Source: Spongospora subterranea (Eukaryota > Endomyxa > Phytomyxea > Plasmodiophorida > Plasmodiophoridae). From it: a stretch of 45,506 nt of DNA. A model generated the notes under the pieces. It searched no databases. It was not told where the DNA came from and saw nothing but the letters and a program-made list of their open reading frames with translations. The stretch lies in NCBI GenBank assembly GCA_900404475.1, contig OUQQ01000488.1, forward strand, positions 1 through 45,506, given 5' to 3'. Both the position numbers and the translations under genes were made by a program. Positions 26,381 to 40,100 of this stretch are shown one piece after another (the stretch's first letter is position 1; the number at the start of each line of letters is the position of its first letter).

Positions 26381-27821
26381 TTAATAATGGCGATGGCGAG
26401 TCTGACGAAAATTGTCGCGCCGCGCAGGCGAGCGAGAACTTCGAGCTCTTGCTGCTCCGCGTGCTGAGTGAATGTCCATCAACGCCTTAGGAAGCGCCGG
26501 AGCTTTCGAAGTAGAATCGATAACGGTACAGGGTGGCGTTCCGGAAGATTTGATCATATTAATCATCTAAGCCGTCAGTACGTTGAGCTAGAAATCTCAA
26601 TCGCATCCACGTGTTCGACGTTACCCGAGTGTTTTCATCATTTTCGGCGAAAATTTGGAGCAAGTTATCAAGCAATTCCTCAGTTGGCTCGATTCTACAA
26701 AAAGTTCCGACTTATTTGATAGATCTATAAGAGACGAATAATAAGCTCACCGAAGGTTGGACATATGTTTCAGAATTGTCTCGGAAGGCGCCTGCGCACC
26801 GAAGCATTGCACGATGCGGCAAGCGACGTCTGGATTGACGGTTGAAAACGGGCTATGCATCAGGACTTGAAGAAGCCATTGCGTCTATGTGTATATTGCA
26901 CTCCATCAATTCTCCAACGACTCAAACGTCGAGTTTCAAACCTCATCAAGCAATTGTTCGTCGCAGAACAAGCTCAAAGCAGCATTCGTCTGCTCGGTGG
27001 GAGGGAAAAACCCTCTTTGAAGCATACTTCCTAACAACGTGATGATTCCAGACGCATTCTTAGCATTGATATGAGCTTTGAACGCTGCAGTGAAAGATGA
27101 CCCATCGGGACTAACACCTGGTTTAACGAATGTTGAGTGAAAATTGATATGACATTAATAAGGATATCACCGAAGCTGATCATCTGAGATAAAATGGACC
27201 GACAAGATGACTCATATTTTGGATCTTCCGCGAGGCTATGCAGCACCATGTTGAACGTGGACACATCACAGGCAATACCGGCTTTTCTGCAATGTTTTCA
27301 GCAATGAATATAAGCAGAACATGCAAATCAACAAACTTTATATCCTTGAGGGTTTCCAAGACGTTTTCATGGCTACCTTTGCCACAGAAGTACTGCAGCT
27401 TCAAATGGAAGTCAACAGGACAATAGCCGTATACCTTCTGAAGTGAGTTGAATCTAAAACAATAGCGATTAGTGAACGGGAATTACTCAAGGAACAAGTC
27501 GCCAACTCAGCGATTAGCCTAGACTGATTAAGGCACAGCTCGGGGTTCAAAGCATTCTGTCTCAACTTCCAGAACTTTGATAACATCTGAGCGCGATCAG
27601 CTGAAAAAAAATTAGCTAATCTGCCCACTCAACTCAGAACGCTCTAGATTACGAGATAATCGGAAATCAGAGGAATCGAAGCCAGACGAAACCGCATCGG
27701 AAGTCCCCAATTCGGCAGTAGCCACAGACGTAAAATAACGCATACTCAAGGTGCCAAACTGGCATCTGAGTTGGCCAGTTGATACATGCCTAAAAGCACT
27801 AGCTATGGCCGCCAAAGACAT
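26381..27821 (-). CDS. Pentatricopeptide-repeat (PPR) protein, probably mitochondrial
   Basis: Eight exons (27821-27653, 27600-27537, 27453-27337, 27286-27171, 27117-26942, 26884-26751, 26694-26625, 26566-26381) encode 343 aa. The N-terminus (MSLAAIASAFRHVSTGQLR, then M-R-Y-F-T-S) is an amphipathic, acid-free mitochondrial presequence. PPR units are visible as 35-residue helical pairs, e.g. V-L-E-T-L-K-D-I-K-K-A-G-I-A-C-D-V-S-T-F-N, then SQMISFGVSPDGSSFTAAFK, then LLGSMLQRGFFPPTEQTNAA. PPR proteins bind organellar RNA and help its processing or translation. The tail is Ser/Arg-rich. The intron between exons 2 and 3 (27454-27536) is long (83 nt) with a weak gtgcc donor, chosen only because it joins the frames; a base error there is an alternative. 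Family good, individual target unknown. Confidence 0.75.
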
Positions 27822-27824
27822 TTT

Positions 27825-27860
27825 CGCTGGTGTTGGAAAACACGCTGGTGTTGGAAAATA
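27825..27860. repeat. 18-bp tandem repeat, two copies, at the PPR gene start
   Basis: The unit cgctggtgttggaaaa(c/t)a occurs twice back to back at 27825-27842 and 27843-27860, differing at one base. On the minus strand it lies directly upstream of the PPR start codon and would read F-P-T-P-A repeated if translation began further upstream. Confidence 0.85.
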
Positions 27861-28037
27861 CGATCCCCGGGGCAAAATCACAGTAGAAGGAAACCCCGAA
27901 GCTCTGGCAACAAGTCTCATCAACTGCAGTACGGCACCCGTACTTTTTGCGAACTCCGCCGCATGGCCTGGACAAGTGCGCGCATAACTACCGTATGTAC
28001 AGCTTTGTACAGTGGTAGGTACCACAGGGCTGGCAAA

Positions 28038-29815
28038 TCATGTAAATTTAGATAGAATACGGGTAAACAGGTTTGTTCCATTGTTGGGAGCAGGTTTGAC
28101 CCCTAAAACATGGCATACAATATCGTAGATTTCCGTATTAATCGATAAAGGAATGTGGACGCCCCGTTTGAACGATGGGCCCAAAGCAACCATAAACCCC
28201 GACATCTGCGGTTCATCATTATCGTATCCGTGATCGCCGAATGGCTGCCCTCGGAACTCACAGCCTAATTTTTTACTGGAAAATACATATCCTAGACTGG
28301 CGATTGCAATCACAGGAGCGATGCGATTGTTGTTCGAATAGTGAAACCGAGACGGTATCTGAAGCGGATATAAGTCCAAAACGTACTCGGAAGCATTCAT
28401 CATGCAAGATGTACCTCGTCCTTGGTGTACACAACCATTTTCGGATTTGCAGATTGTGCAAGTCTCAGCTGTTCAACAAGACTAGGAAGTAAATCTGGAT
28501 CAGGAAAGAACTCGAATACTGGAGAGCAGATAGCTCTTAGTACAGTCGGGTCAGGAAAGTTCAGAAAAGGGTCCAGGTCAATGACCGTGCCTTCCTCTCC
28601 GACAAGAGTCATCCCATGATCACTGAGGGAAACGATATGGCTCGAAATGGGTTCCTTCATCACAAACAATGGCCGTTACCTGACAACCATGATGTCGATA
28701 TTGGAATTATCAGCAGGGAATGCATTCATGAGCGTCCCTATTGCAGAATCGACTTGGTGAATAGCCTCAACAGTTTGTNNNNNNNNNNNNNNNNNNNNNN
28801 NNNNNNNNNNNNNNNNNNNNNNNNNNNNNNNNNNNNNNNNNNNNNNNNNNNNNNNNNNNNNNNNNNNNNNNNNNNNNNNNNNNNNNNNNNNNNNNNNNNN
28901 NNNNNNNNNNNNNNNNNNNNNNNNNNNNNNNNNNNNNNNNNNNNNNNNNNNNNNNNNNNNNNNNNNNNNNNNNNNNNNNNNNNNNNNNNNNNNNNNNNNN
29001 NNNNNNNNNNNNNNNNNNNNNNNNNNNNNNNNNNNNNNNNNNNNNNNNNNNNNNNNNNNNNNNNNNNNNNNNNNNNNNNNNNNNNNNNNNNNNNNNNNNN
29101 NNNNNNNNNNNNNNNNNNNNNNNNNNNNNNNNNNNNNNNNNNNNNNNNNNNNNNNNNNNNNNNNNNNNNNNNNNNNNNNNNNNNNNNNNNNNNNNNNNNN
29201 NNNNNNNNNNNNNNNNNNNNNNNNNNNNNNNNNNNNNNNNNNNNNNNNNNNNNNNNNNNNNNNNNNNNNNNNNNNNNNNNNNNNNNNNNNNNNNNNNNNN
29301 NNNNNNNNNNNNNNNNNNNNNNNNNNNNNNNNNNNNNNNNNNNNNNNNNNNNNNNNNNNNNNNNNNNNNNNNNNNNNNNNNNNNNNNNNNNNNNNNNNNN
29401 NNNNNNNNNNNNNNNNNNNNNNNATGATGCCATGCGTTTCTGGATAGGTGCCAGTTGCTATTGAATAATGATTCGGAAACGTCAACGATGGAAAACAGGG
29501 CTTCAGTCTCTCAATGTGAACGCCGGTCTGAGCTATTTCAAGCAAAGACGAGTTACCGGATAGGTGATGAAGATAATCATGGCGAAACCCATCCAAAGAC
29601 ACAAGGACCAGGATAGATGGGCCAGGGTGGTTGGACAGCAGCCAGTAAACCAGCAACCCCCCAAACCACAACGAACCGACCACACACAATAGCTGCAGCA
29701 TCGGAACACAGGGCGCTAGACCCTGACTTTTGCCCACCGACGTCGTTGGTTCAGGAATCTGCAACGGATCTGACTCTTCCCCGAAACCAAACTCATCTTC
29801 TGATGACTGAACCAT
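28038..29815 (-). CDS. Ectonucleotide pyrophosphatase/phosphodiesterase (ENPP family), partly in a gap
   Basis: The 5' part (29815-29424) encodes an acidic cytosolic tail, one membrane helix (about 41-60) and the start of the catalytic domain. SLDGFRHDYL has metal ligand D75, and CFPSLTFPNHYS has nucleophile T112, followed by ATGTYPETHG. Then 645 Ns (28779-29423) hide the next part. The 3' exons (28778-28680, 28622-28415, 28358-28038) restore the second metal site S-DHGM, Y-T-K-D-E, F-H-Y-S-N-N-N-R-I-A-P-V-I-A-I-A and GDHGYDN, ending in TGA. The layout is a type II membrane protein that hydrolyses nucleotides or phosphodiester lipids outside the cell. The gap length is a multiple of three, so the frame running through it is not evidence. 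Introns in the gap are likely. Substrate is not predictable. Confidence 0.88.
28779..29423. other. Assembly gap (645 N) inside the ENPP gene
   Basis: The bases are unknown. The two sides do not share a repeated sequence, unlike the gap in Rab6, so this looks like a real missing piece. It would hold the middle of the ENPP catalytic domain. Confidence 0.95.
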
Positions 29816-31131
29816 TTATTCGACTCTGGTCGGGGAACACGATGGGACTCCGGCACTTAGGACTGAGCCGCCAGTGAGGCGTCGCTGAATTTTTTCAGAA
29901 TATCGAGTCACAAAAAAACTCCTGTAGACGCGCGGGAACGTTCGTGCAGATGCCCAGCAGAGAACCTCAGAATGTGCATAAAATAGAGCCAGATTCCGAT
30001 TCTACTGAAGAGTAGACGTGGGCAGATTACGATTATCTTGAACGCAGGCTCTGAGATATCAGCAGGTTGTGCTGCAACAGGCAGAGTCTCGCGGGCCTGC
30101 CGCAATCGTGGCGATTTGCGAATTTTTCTATCGTGCCACCATGAGAGCAAGGCGACAACGCTTCCGCTGCCAGCGAAATTCAAGGCGCATGCCTGTAGTT
30201 GTCCCACAATCCTTCTTCAATATCATCCCTTGAGAGGTAGGGAGCACAATATGCAATCCGAGGTGATTTGTCTAGATGAACTTTCCGATGAGAAAGCGCC
30301 CCAGCCTGAGTGTTCACGACCTCTCCAGGGATGATCTTTTCGCCGAACTATTCGCGCCGTCAATCGCAAATCGTATTTCTTCATCCGTAATAGAGAAAAT
30401 ACAGAGATCTTCAAGTTACAGTATATTTCAGGTCAATTGAAATCAAATGGTCGGTCGTTATTTTAGGCTCGACGGAAATGATGGGGTTTCACTGTCGACT
30501 TGTCAAAGATTTTTCCAACCTATTTATATACAACCATTGCCGTGATGGCGATTTGTGGGTGCGACAAACGGAGCGCGGACAAGATGATACACCAGGGAGT
30601 TATCAAATGTCACGTTGGCAATTTGTCTCGAACTGCATCGCGTGACCGGATTCCAAAGTTACGGGTACTGCGTTTCTCTCTCTCTCTTTTTGAAAGCTGG
30701 AAGCGGGCTGCTAGATAACAATCAAACCAATCGGTAATAAACTAACTCATCAAAACGTTCGGAAGAGCAGGCGAAAAGCCTAACAAAAAAAAAACCCTCT
30801 CGAGCTCTGCCGTTTCTCGCCGTCCCAAACACTAAACGCTCTCAAAAAGATCCCCAGGAAACCCCGGCTTGTATATGGAGATGCCGCCATTGTGTTATTC
30901 TGGTTCGGCATTATGTCAAGTGAGATAGCGAACCCCGCCCCCGATATTCTTTTGCTCAGCACCTTGTTCTGGGCACGTAGTGGTGTGTTAAGACACCACA
31001 CCACGGACAGTTTACGACCTGCTTGAATCGTTAGTATACTTTGAATGTGTTTATTCAAGGTAAGCAGAGGAGATTGATGACCGCCTCCTCTGCCACAATC
31101 CCTTTCTGATCGCCGGGTATCCATCACCCAT
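29816..31131. other. Divergent intergenic region between ENPP and the USP gene
   Basis: 1.3 kb between two divergent starts, presumably with both promoters. An imperfect inverted repeat lies at 30223-30247 and 30310-30334. Open frames on both strands at 29908-30414 overlap each other and resemble nothing known. CT-runs near 30680 and a T/A-run near 30780 are present. No RNA gene was seen. Confidence 0.45.
30223..30334. repeat. Imperfect inverted repeat (25-bp arms, 62-bp loop)
   Basis: The left arm tcatcccttgagaggtaggg continues to 30247. Its reverse complement, with 4 mismatches in 25, occupies 30310-30334. Both arms read outward-in with the same HP-x-RGREH peptide on opposite strands. It could be terminal repeats of a tiny mobile-element remnant or a cruciform-forming promoter element. 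Confidence 0.6.
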
Positions 31132-34100
31132 ATGGCGGGAAACGCCCCCGCGTTTACTTTCGATGACGTCATACAATTGGTGGAAGGATTGGAGTCCGGC
31201 GGTCTCGGCAAGCCGGAGCTTTTAGGTTGCGCTATTCGCATCGGTCGTATTTTAGATCAAGCAATGGTGAAGTCGGATGCGTTTTTCGATACGTTCTCGC
31301 GCTTTATGGTTAGTAGCGATGCGAATCATTGGTCATTTCTGTTCCGTTGACAACGGAATGCGACAGCAATTACTACACCAACCGTTTATCGCTTAATGTT
31401 CTTCTCGCTGATTTACAGGCATGATCTAACCGTCTTCGATCGTACAGGGCCGCATAGCACAGGCGATATTGGGGCCGGCACTACCTGGTTACCCTTTCGT
31501 GGCCGATGCTCGTGATGCGTTATTGAATGTTCTATCTTCGCTACTTCAGCTCGCTCTGCACGTTTTACGCAGCAGGGACAATCGCTTCTCCGTTCTTGCA
31601 TGGCATGTCATCCGAATGATGACGGATAGAGCTGCTTCTGTTTACTCTTTAGATCAACGTATGGTGGTAGAGGCTCAATGCGAATCGATACCTCTGCCTC
31701 CGCAGCATTGGACGACACAGCTTCGCCGTAATTCATTTTGTCATTGGCTCGACCCAGAAGGCACAGTTCAAGCCGTAAAGGTTCTATCATTTTCTCACCA
31801 TCGTGCGACAATGGAAATCCAAAGTCAGCGGTTCGGTAATCTTGTCACGGAAAAGTCAATTCCGATGATGTCCCGGTACCTATCTCCCATCAGCCAGTTA
31901 CCGGAATCGGTTGAGAAATGGCGGACAGATCTTGTTATTGGATCTAGAGTCGACTGTATCGATCACGTCTCGAAATGGTATACGGCGTCTGTTATTGGGC
32001 AGAATGTGGATGGATTATTGCACATTGCTTATGATAATTGGACTGCTACGTATAACGAATGGCTTCCCAGAACAAGTGGCCGTATTGCTCCACATTTTTC
32101 CATTGCTGTTGGAGGCAGGCCGTCGTCTGGTGTCGAAATGTTATATCCGGAAGAGTGGCTCATTAATTCCAGCAAAGATACCAACGAAACCTGCGCCGTT
32201 TATCGTAGCCCAATGATGGGTGGGGATCTTCTTCCAATGGTAATCAATGTTCTGGCTGACTCCGATGGGCTATCTTTTCTTCTAAGCCGTATCAATGCCG
32301 AACCGCATCCATCTCTGGAAGAAGTGAGATCTTTCGCGTTTATTCTTCGACAAATAGCCCCATTACTTTCTGAAGAGTTCGCGCAAAATTTTGTCCATGA
32401 AGCTTCGCAAGCATTGTTCAATACCATTTTGGACCTCACCGATGTCGAGCTTAGAGGCTTAACGAAGGAGTTTTTGTCTGAATTCGTCACAATTATTCGG
32501 ACCCCGCTTTTGCGAATCCGCGCGAAGTCAGACGTGTCTCGCGTCTTGGATGAATTCGAGTTGAATATGGCGGTCAAAAGGGTGCGATGCCCCATTGTAG
32601 AAAGGCAATTGAATGGCATGGAGTTCCTATACGATACGATGCACATCTGCAAAAGTCGTGATATTTATTCTCGGCCCAGCCGAAGCGGCGGTGATTGCGG
32701 CTGGGCTGCTTACAGGTGGCAGTGGCTAGATTCGTCAGCGTTTATACAGTGGATGGACAGCAACGGTGTGTGGGAAGATGCATTTGGAGATCATGCCCAT
32801 GCGCAACTCATGAAACGTGCTAGTGAGCTACTTCGATTTATCTGCAGAGAAGGGAAATTGACGGACACTCATCTGGACTTGATATGGACAGCGATCCAAC
32901 GAGCAACCCGCTGGCAGGACGAGACAATGACTCAAATTCTCTATACCGTTCTGGATGAGATATCACCTGATTTATCTGAAGAACATGTTGCTCATCTATT
33001 GAGGCGAGTCAAAGCTGTCGATTTTTCAGACTATGTCGTCCATACTTTGGATATGATCCGTCGGCTGCATCGTGGTGATTTAGTTGCGTTGGACCTGATC
33101 TGGGATGCAATGCAAGCAGGGTCATCGGAACTCTCTCGAGAAGCCCGATTACGTCTAGAGCTCATGCTGCATATAGTTCCGTCATCCGGCGATGTCAAAA
33201 TATGCTCTCCGGTTCCCGAAAAAGGGTATACCCATGATTGCCTCATGAGAAATCGGACTAGGTTTCTCAGCCGTGCAGGGCGAAAAATACAAGATCATAG
33301 TTGCATCTTGCAGAACATGAGTCTTGCAGAAAATATTTTGAAAAGTTTGGGAGCTGCCCATTTTTCTGAATCCGTTTCTTCGGCGTTGCCTTCGGTCGGA
33401 TCGTTTTTTTCCTCTCTTATTACTCCATCTCACACTGACCCTGAACTGAACGGGCAACCTCCAATCCATTGCTCTCGCTCTGAAGCTATCAACTGGTTGG
33501 ATGTTCATTGCGATCTCATGAAATCCGTTTTTGATGAACTGGTTGCTTTTATGGAAGTTTCAATCCGCAGCAACACTGACTCTGGTGGCTCTGAATTAAC
33601 AGATATATCCGCTGAACAAGGTGATTTTCAAAATTCTGGTTGCAGTTTCATTGAAAATATTCGTCGCCGTCTTGCTTTTCTACGGTTCATCCTTCGTGAA
33701 TCCAACCTGCACCTGGCGAATGCGCACATCGATATCTTATGGGACATTATTTTCCAAAAGTCCATATTCCAACGTCAAAGTGATGTTATTTTGAATTGGT
33801 TTCAAGAAATATTGGATGATGGTGCCACCGTGTCTTCGCATACTGAGTTCAAATGCATTGGTCATCAGGCAGTCCTTCACCTTTTCACAACTAAGCTATG
33901 CTCTCTATCACCATGTTCGCTCACCGAAGCTGCATATGCGTGCATTGAGCGCTACTTCCTCATCGTGAATTCATCTTCTGGAAAGTTGACCTCACGTCCA
34001 TACCAGATTATCGCGTTCGACTTGGTTGGTATAGACTTCATCTGGGGCATACTTCTGGAGGCAGCTGATTCTCGGGTTTCATGCTGCACGGTTATACTCT

Positions 34101-37100
34101 TAAATCAAATATACTCTGGACACCGTTTGGAGTATATCAGCAATATTATGCGGCGCATGACTGTTTTGATTGACGCGTCCGATTATCCCAGGATTCGCCG
34201 TTTGCTTAGGCTGCTTTCACGCCTTCTAAGGGATGCCGGCTCTTTAAGTTCAATGAGTTCCAATCATGGCCGGCTTCGACAAAATCTAGATGATAGTAAT
34301 TCTACACTAATGTTTCGGGTCACATGCTCTGGCATTTCGCCGTTTATCACTACCCAATCGGCTTGCTCGACCGTTCGGTGTCTTCGCAACGAACTTGCTT
34401 CCAAATTTAATGTCGCATGCAACGATGTTCGAATGTTTCTACACGGGGCAGAACTTTTTGACATTCAAATACTTGGGGATGTTTGCTCAGCGCATTGTGC
34501 TACTTCGGAAAGTCTAACTCCAAGAAGGAAACGACAGCGAAGATTAGGGCATACTGGTGTACCCTCTCGGGTGATTTCTTCCGATTTCATGCGAAATTGT
34601 GGCCTCATTTTGTCATAGGCTTGTATTCATATAATGATGGTATTCAGGAATAAACCTCCTGGTGAAAGACCTGTTGCGAGAAGCCTGCCTCTTTTGGCTG
34701 GAAATCAGCTGACCGAGTCTGCTCAGGAATCCGTGTCAAAAATTTTCAGTATTTTTACTGAAAACAGCGACACGATGTCGTTGGCACAAGTATTCGTATC
34801 GTCTGCTTCATTGCTGTATGTTCTAATATTTTTTTTAGTTGAAGAGATTTATTTCAGCGTCGACTGTCGCTAAGTCGATGTATCCCGATTGCGTTTTTGA
34901 TCCTGAGGCGTTTTTGTCTAAATATGTGAACCAACTAAATGGGACTAAGTCGCTTACTTCGCCCGCCTTTTCACAGTTTTATACTTTAGCGGCGTGTCAG
35001 TTCCCTCAAATAATGTCTCAAGAGTTATCAAGGCTGTGTTCGCCACAGGTAGCAACCTCATTTTTGTAGATTTATTCTTCTTATTCCTTTTTCCAGAATG
35101 CAGCACTTGTAAAGTCCATCAGTTCACCAAATGTAATTATAGAGCTGTCTCCAAAAGATATTCTTTCCAGTTCCGACGAGTATTTTTCGATTTTTTTTCG
35201 TGCATTGCAGCTCGGGGACAGTCGCATATCTGGCCAAGTTTGGCGATTGTTGATGGCAATTCCTACTAACCCTTCGCTGAAACGAAAAATATCAGAGTTA
35301 CCCACGCCTCATTCAATTCCAGGTAATTATTTATTAGTCCTGGTTGTTTCAATGCTAATCAGATTTGCTAGCCGATGCTTCTGAACCGCTTCAACGTCAC
35401 CGCCACATTCCTGATTGGCCTGCTCTCTTTGATTCCAGCTCCGCGTTTCTACTCATGTATTCTCTCCAAATTATTCAAGATCTTATATGTCGGGGCGACT
35501 GGACAGAAATGGATGTCGACGTGATGACAAGCCTTTTCGATTGCTCTACTGATGACGAGGGCGAGGCCAATGGTGATTGTGATGGTATTACCCCATTTGT
35601 TCACCTACAAACATAGTTCTTATCAGTTTTAGATTCTGCTTCATCATCTTCCAAATCGTCTATGAATGGAACAAATCAGCCCACCACTTCCGTGAGTAAT
35701 AAGGATGAATCAACTGAAGGCATATCATTACCTGAAGGTTCTCCCTGGTCGGTAGCGTTCGTCAATACAGGCGGGTTCGAACATCTCTATAACCTCCTCC
35801 TGCATGCCGAGATTCTTCGCCAAGATGACGATTGTTCGTTATTCTGTCTTGCACTTTTGTTGAAAAGTATTTTTGCATTATTGACAAATTCAGTGTCACT
35901 GCAAGATAAGACTGTTTCGTCTCCGATCAACGGATTGAGACATTGCCCTCCAAATCTGCCTTGGTTTCGTTTCGATCAGTTGCACTCACGAATTCTGGAG
36001 ATCCTGTCGCAAGTTGCCACGGGTAATCGGATCAAGTCTTCTTGGCCTGCGACTTGCGTTGTTTATTTTGCGTTGCCTCTTTGGCGTTGGCTTGTTGATT
36101 TGGCGCCTGACGTCATATTGCCGCTTTTGTGCACTGATGAAGTAATGTCGCTGTTACATAGAGCGCTAACTGGGAACGTTCGTGCGGTTCGTGAACAAGT
36201 TCAATCAACTTTATATTCCGCGTGCCAGGTTCATAATTCTTTACATTCCTATGTTCTAGATTACCTTCTGTCCCTTCTACATCAGGTGGAAGAGTCCCCA
36301 AGCGGGCAATTTTTCAACCTTCTCAAAAAATTGCTCGTCGAAAGATTCTCATCATCTCGACTCGACCCGTCTTCGTATGACTCGTTGGTTGTTCGGTTTG
36401 TGACAGCTTTGAAATCACATCGAAGTATTGAGGCTCCATCCACTCTGTCTAGCGTTGTATCTGATGAACTGCTGCTTGGAATTATTGAGATCCTCACTGT
36501 ACTATGCTCAGCTGATAGCAAACTCTGCGAATCTGCTGGCGATGCTGGTGCTGTGGAACTTCTTTTACACAAATGTCTTTTCGGAATTGGACCTCCTGAT
36601 TTTCCAAAATGTCGCTCAGTGCAGACTCGGAAAGGAGCGTTTTCCTGTGTCTATCTATTATGCTCAAACTCTCAGCAGAATCTTGGCAAAGCAATACGAT
36701 GCCTAACCGAAATTTGCTCTTCCCCGACCAGAGAAATTGCCGATGAAGCTTGCGTCCGCCGTGGCTGGGATTATGAGCCCGAAAAGATTGTTCGTGGTCC
36801 AAGTGGTTACACTGGATTGGTCAATCAGGGCACAACGTGCTATATGAATGCTCTCGTATCCCAACTCTTCATGATCCCTCGTCTTAGGCGTGGGCTAATC
36901 GAAGCCTCTTCCTCTCATGAACCTCCCGCATCAGAAGCCATCAAACAGCATCGTGTTCTTTTTGCACAACTACAGAACATGCTCGCCAACATGGTCATGT
37001 CGTCATGTGCGGCCTATGACACATCATCTTTTTGTGGGGCATATACAGGTACCTCATGAAATGCGGTTTTGCATGTGTCTCAGTTTGCTCACGTATTGCT

Positions 37101-40100
37101 CAGACGAAGCAGGAATTCCAATTGATGTGCGAGTTCAACAAGATGCACAAGAGTTTTTCAACGTTCTTGTGGACCGAGTCGAGCTAGCTCTAAAAGGAAG
37201 CGATCATGAAACTCTACTGAAAAACATTTTCGGGGGCAGATTGTGTAATCAAATGCTTTGTCAAGGTGGATGTGGTTCAATCCGGGAGCGTTATGAGGAC
37301 TTTTCAAATGTTTCGCTCCAGGTGAAAATGCTGATTCTTTTCAACAAATGTTTACGTTTGTAAATTTAGGTTAAAGGATTTAAAACCCTCTCTGAATCGT
37401 TGGAGGCATATGTGGCCAGTGAAAAACTCAACGGGGTGGACTGTGATGCCTGTGGTGCCAGAACTGATACTACATTGAAGAGAGTTGTTCTAGACAATCT
37501 ACCTCAAACCTTAATTTTCCACTTGAAGCGGTATTTTTTATTTTGTTGTTTTCATTGACGTTGGGGTCCTGAGCCGGTTTCCTCAGGTTTGAACTGAACT
37601 TTGAGACTTTCATGAATGAAAAGTTAAACAACAGATTCGAATTTCCCTTGAAAGTTAATATGGAACCGTATACTAAAACGGCGTTAACCCCAGACATGAA
37701 ATCTTCTGGGTTTGTATATGCGTTCTATTCCCTGCATGTTTCTCACCTTGAAAATAGCCCTCTGGAGTATGAACTTCGTGGTGTAATCATTCATATTGGC
37801 ACTGCGGACGCTGGTCATTATTTCAGCTATATCCGCGATCGCAGCGCTGCAGGGAACATTTGGTTTGAGTTCAATGATCAAGTTGTTAGAAGATTTTCGA
37901 TCGAGAAGCTCGGCGAAGAGGTTAGTATTTTGATATTTATCAAAGCGTGTTTAAATATATTTAGGCGTTTGGCGGAGATGACAATATGAAAAATGCATAT
38001 ATGCTTGTTTACGAAAAGACTGAAACTAGCAATGATAATGTCGATTCAGATACTGAGGTGAGTCTGAAAATGTCGATGTCGTTCAATATAACATTTTTTT
38101 AGTGTATCATCCCCCCAGCCATGGCCAATGAGATTTCCAGTCATAACAATATGTTTTTCCGCGATAGAGAACTGTTCGATCCGGCTTCCATTGTGTTTAT
38201 CAAGGAGATCATCGCTCTGCCTACCAGGGAGCACGAACAAGCGTCGCTGAAGGCAAGCATTTTTAGTTTTTATTTACGAGCCCGCTGAATGTTTTCTTCA
38301 GCTTTTTGTCACATTCAGCCTTGAGGTCGCTGCCCGTACTGCGTCAGGTTATGGAGAATGTTGCTCTGCACTCTCCACGCTGCGGTCTCATGTGTTCGCG
38401 GATGTGGACTTGGCGATCTGGTTTCTCCGAGAATTTGCCACGCGACCTGTTTTGCTTGCAGATTTTCTACTTACTTGTCGCGACAAGGTGATGTTTTTGT
38501 ATTAATCATGCTAGACTGTATTTCATCTTTTCAATAGAACATCCGCGAATCGTTTTCAGATGTCCTCTCGTTCTGCTTGGAAAAAGTCTCAGCGCATGAT
38601 ACTCCTCACATGCCCTCAGATTCACCTCCGCCGCCGTATTCTGAATTTGAATACGAGACACAGTTTGCCGAGAATGAACATATATTTGGCCAGGTCAGTG
38701 AACTACTCTAGTTTATCCACCGTTATATAATGATGGTCAGAACGCCGTACCCCGAACGCTTTGTCAGGAGATCGTTGCTTCCTTGCTTACGCTTGTGGAC
38801 TCCGCGTCTCGTCATTGGTTGCGGTTTCATCAGTTGTGCGTCGAATTGGCTTAATTACCTCTGTTTAATTGACAATTGGACTTTCAGATTTGCAATTTTA
38901 CTCCGTTGGGCATCTTCTGGGGCCTATGCTAGACATTTTCTGGTCAGTCAATCCGCTGTTGCCCGGCTAGGTATCGCATTTTGTTTGCAAAGTTGACTTG
39001 TCTCATCTGCGCTTGCTAAGGGCATTTGATTCTTGGCCGCGATACTTTACTGCATCATTATCCTAAGCATAATACCGTGATGGGTAACCGTGCTGTTCAG
39101 CCCGATTTGCATACGGTATATCAGATTATGGGTGTCCTCGTTCGGGGTTTGTCATTCCAGTTTGTGTTCAACTGTATCACTAACGTTGGTACAATGGTTT
39201 AGGATGTTATGGCAACAACCATTGCCGTCCCGCAACAAGCCTGCCGGGACCATTATCCACCCTTTCAAATGAGGATTTGCAAGTTATCAACTTCGAAATG
39301 TTTTATGAGAGGGCTTTGGCGACGGGTGGTGACGTCCAGGGTGTTGTTGACATCCTCACTCATCGGTTATTGCTTGTCGCCAATTCTTGTTGCTGTTACC
39401 CTAGTAATCTTTGTTTGGAGCAGATCTTGGGAGAACGTTTCACATCTTGCCCCTGTAAATAAGATGATTATTGATGGAATCGTGAAAGCCACAACAGAAC
39501 AAGTCCAACCTTATTTTGATCTTTTCCATGGCATTGTACAAATTGCAGATAGTCTTCAGGTCCGTCTCGTCCCTAAACTCCTTCGTTCTTTGTTTGACTT
39601 GTGAACTTTAAAGACCAGACGCATTCAGGAGCTTATGTCAGTTGAAAATGGGATTTTATGTCATATGCGGTCGTTTTCCTCTGGTCATGCAGCGTTTACG
39701 GCTACTTCAATCCGATTGTTGTTGCGAAGTGTAGAAGTATGCCCACCGTTAGCTTCACATTTTTCGTCGTTGCGCCATCATTGTGATTGGATGATTCCTT
39801 GGATGGAACGTAATGACTTTGATTTTTTTTCATTGACTATGGTTTAACCATCAGTAATTATAGGCTATATTGAGCAGCATTCCTATCACATCGACAATGG
39901 ACTTGTTCATCCACGTGGTCATATTCTGAACCGCCAATCACAATCGGGAACCGCAAATGTGGTAGACGTTTTGCGACGGTATCTCCAGGTTCGTTTGTGG
40001 ATTGAGACGCTTTATTATGTTCTCAATTCTTCCACAAGTTTCCTTTCTTAATTGAATCGGAGATTGACAATGAAAAACCGTCGTCCGTATCTTCGTGTTC

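Noticed and set aside
28616..29815. Long open frames on both strands spanning 28616-29815
   Set aside because: They stay open only because the 645 Ns contain no stop codons; the gap length happens to be a multiple of three. Only the ENPP motifs on the two sides are evidence.
29908..30414. Overlapping 63-99-aa frames on both strands
   Set aside because: They mirror each other on opposite strands and no start, splice or motif singles one out.
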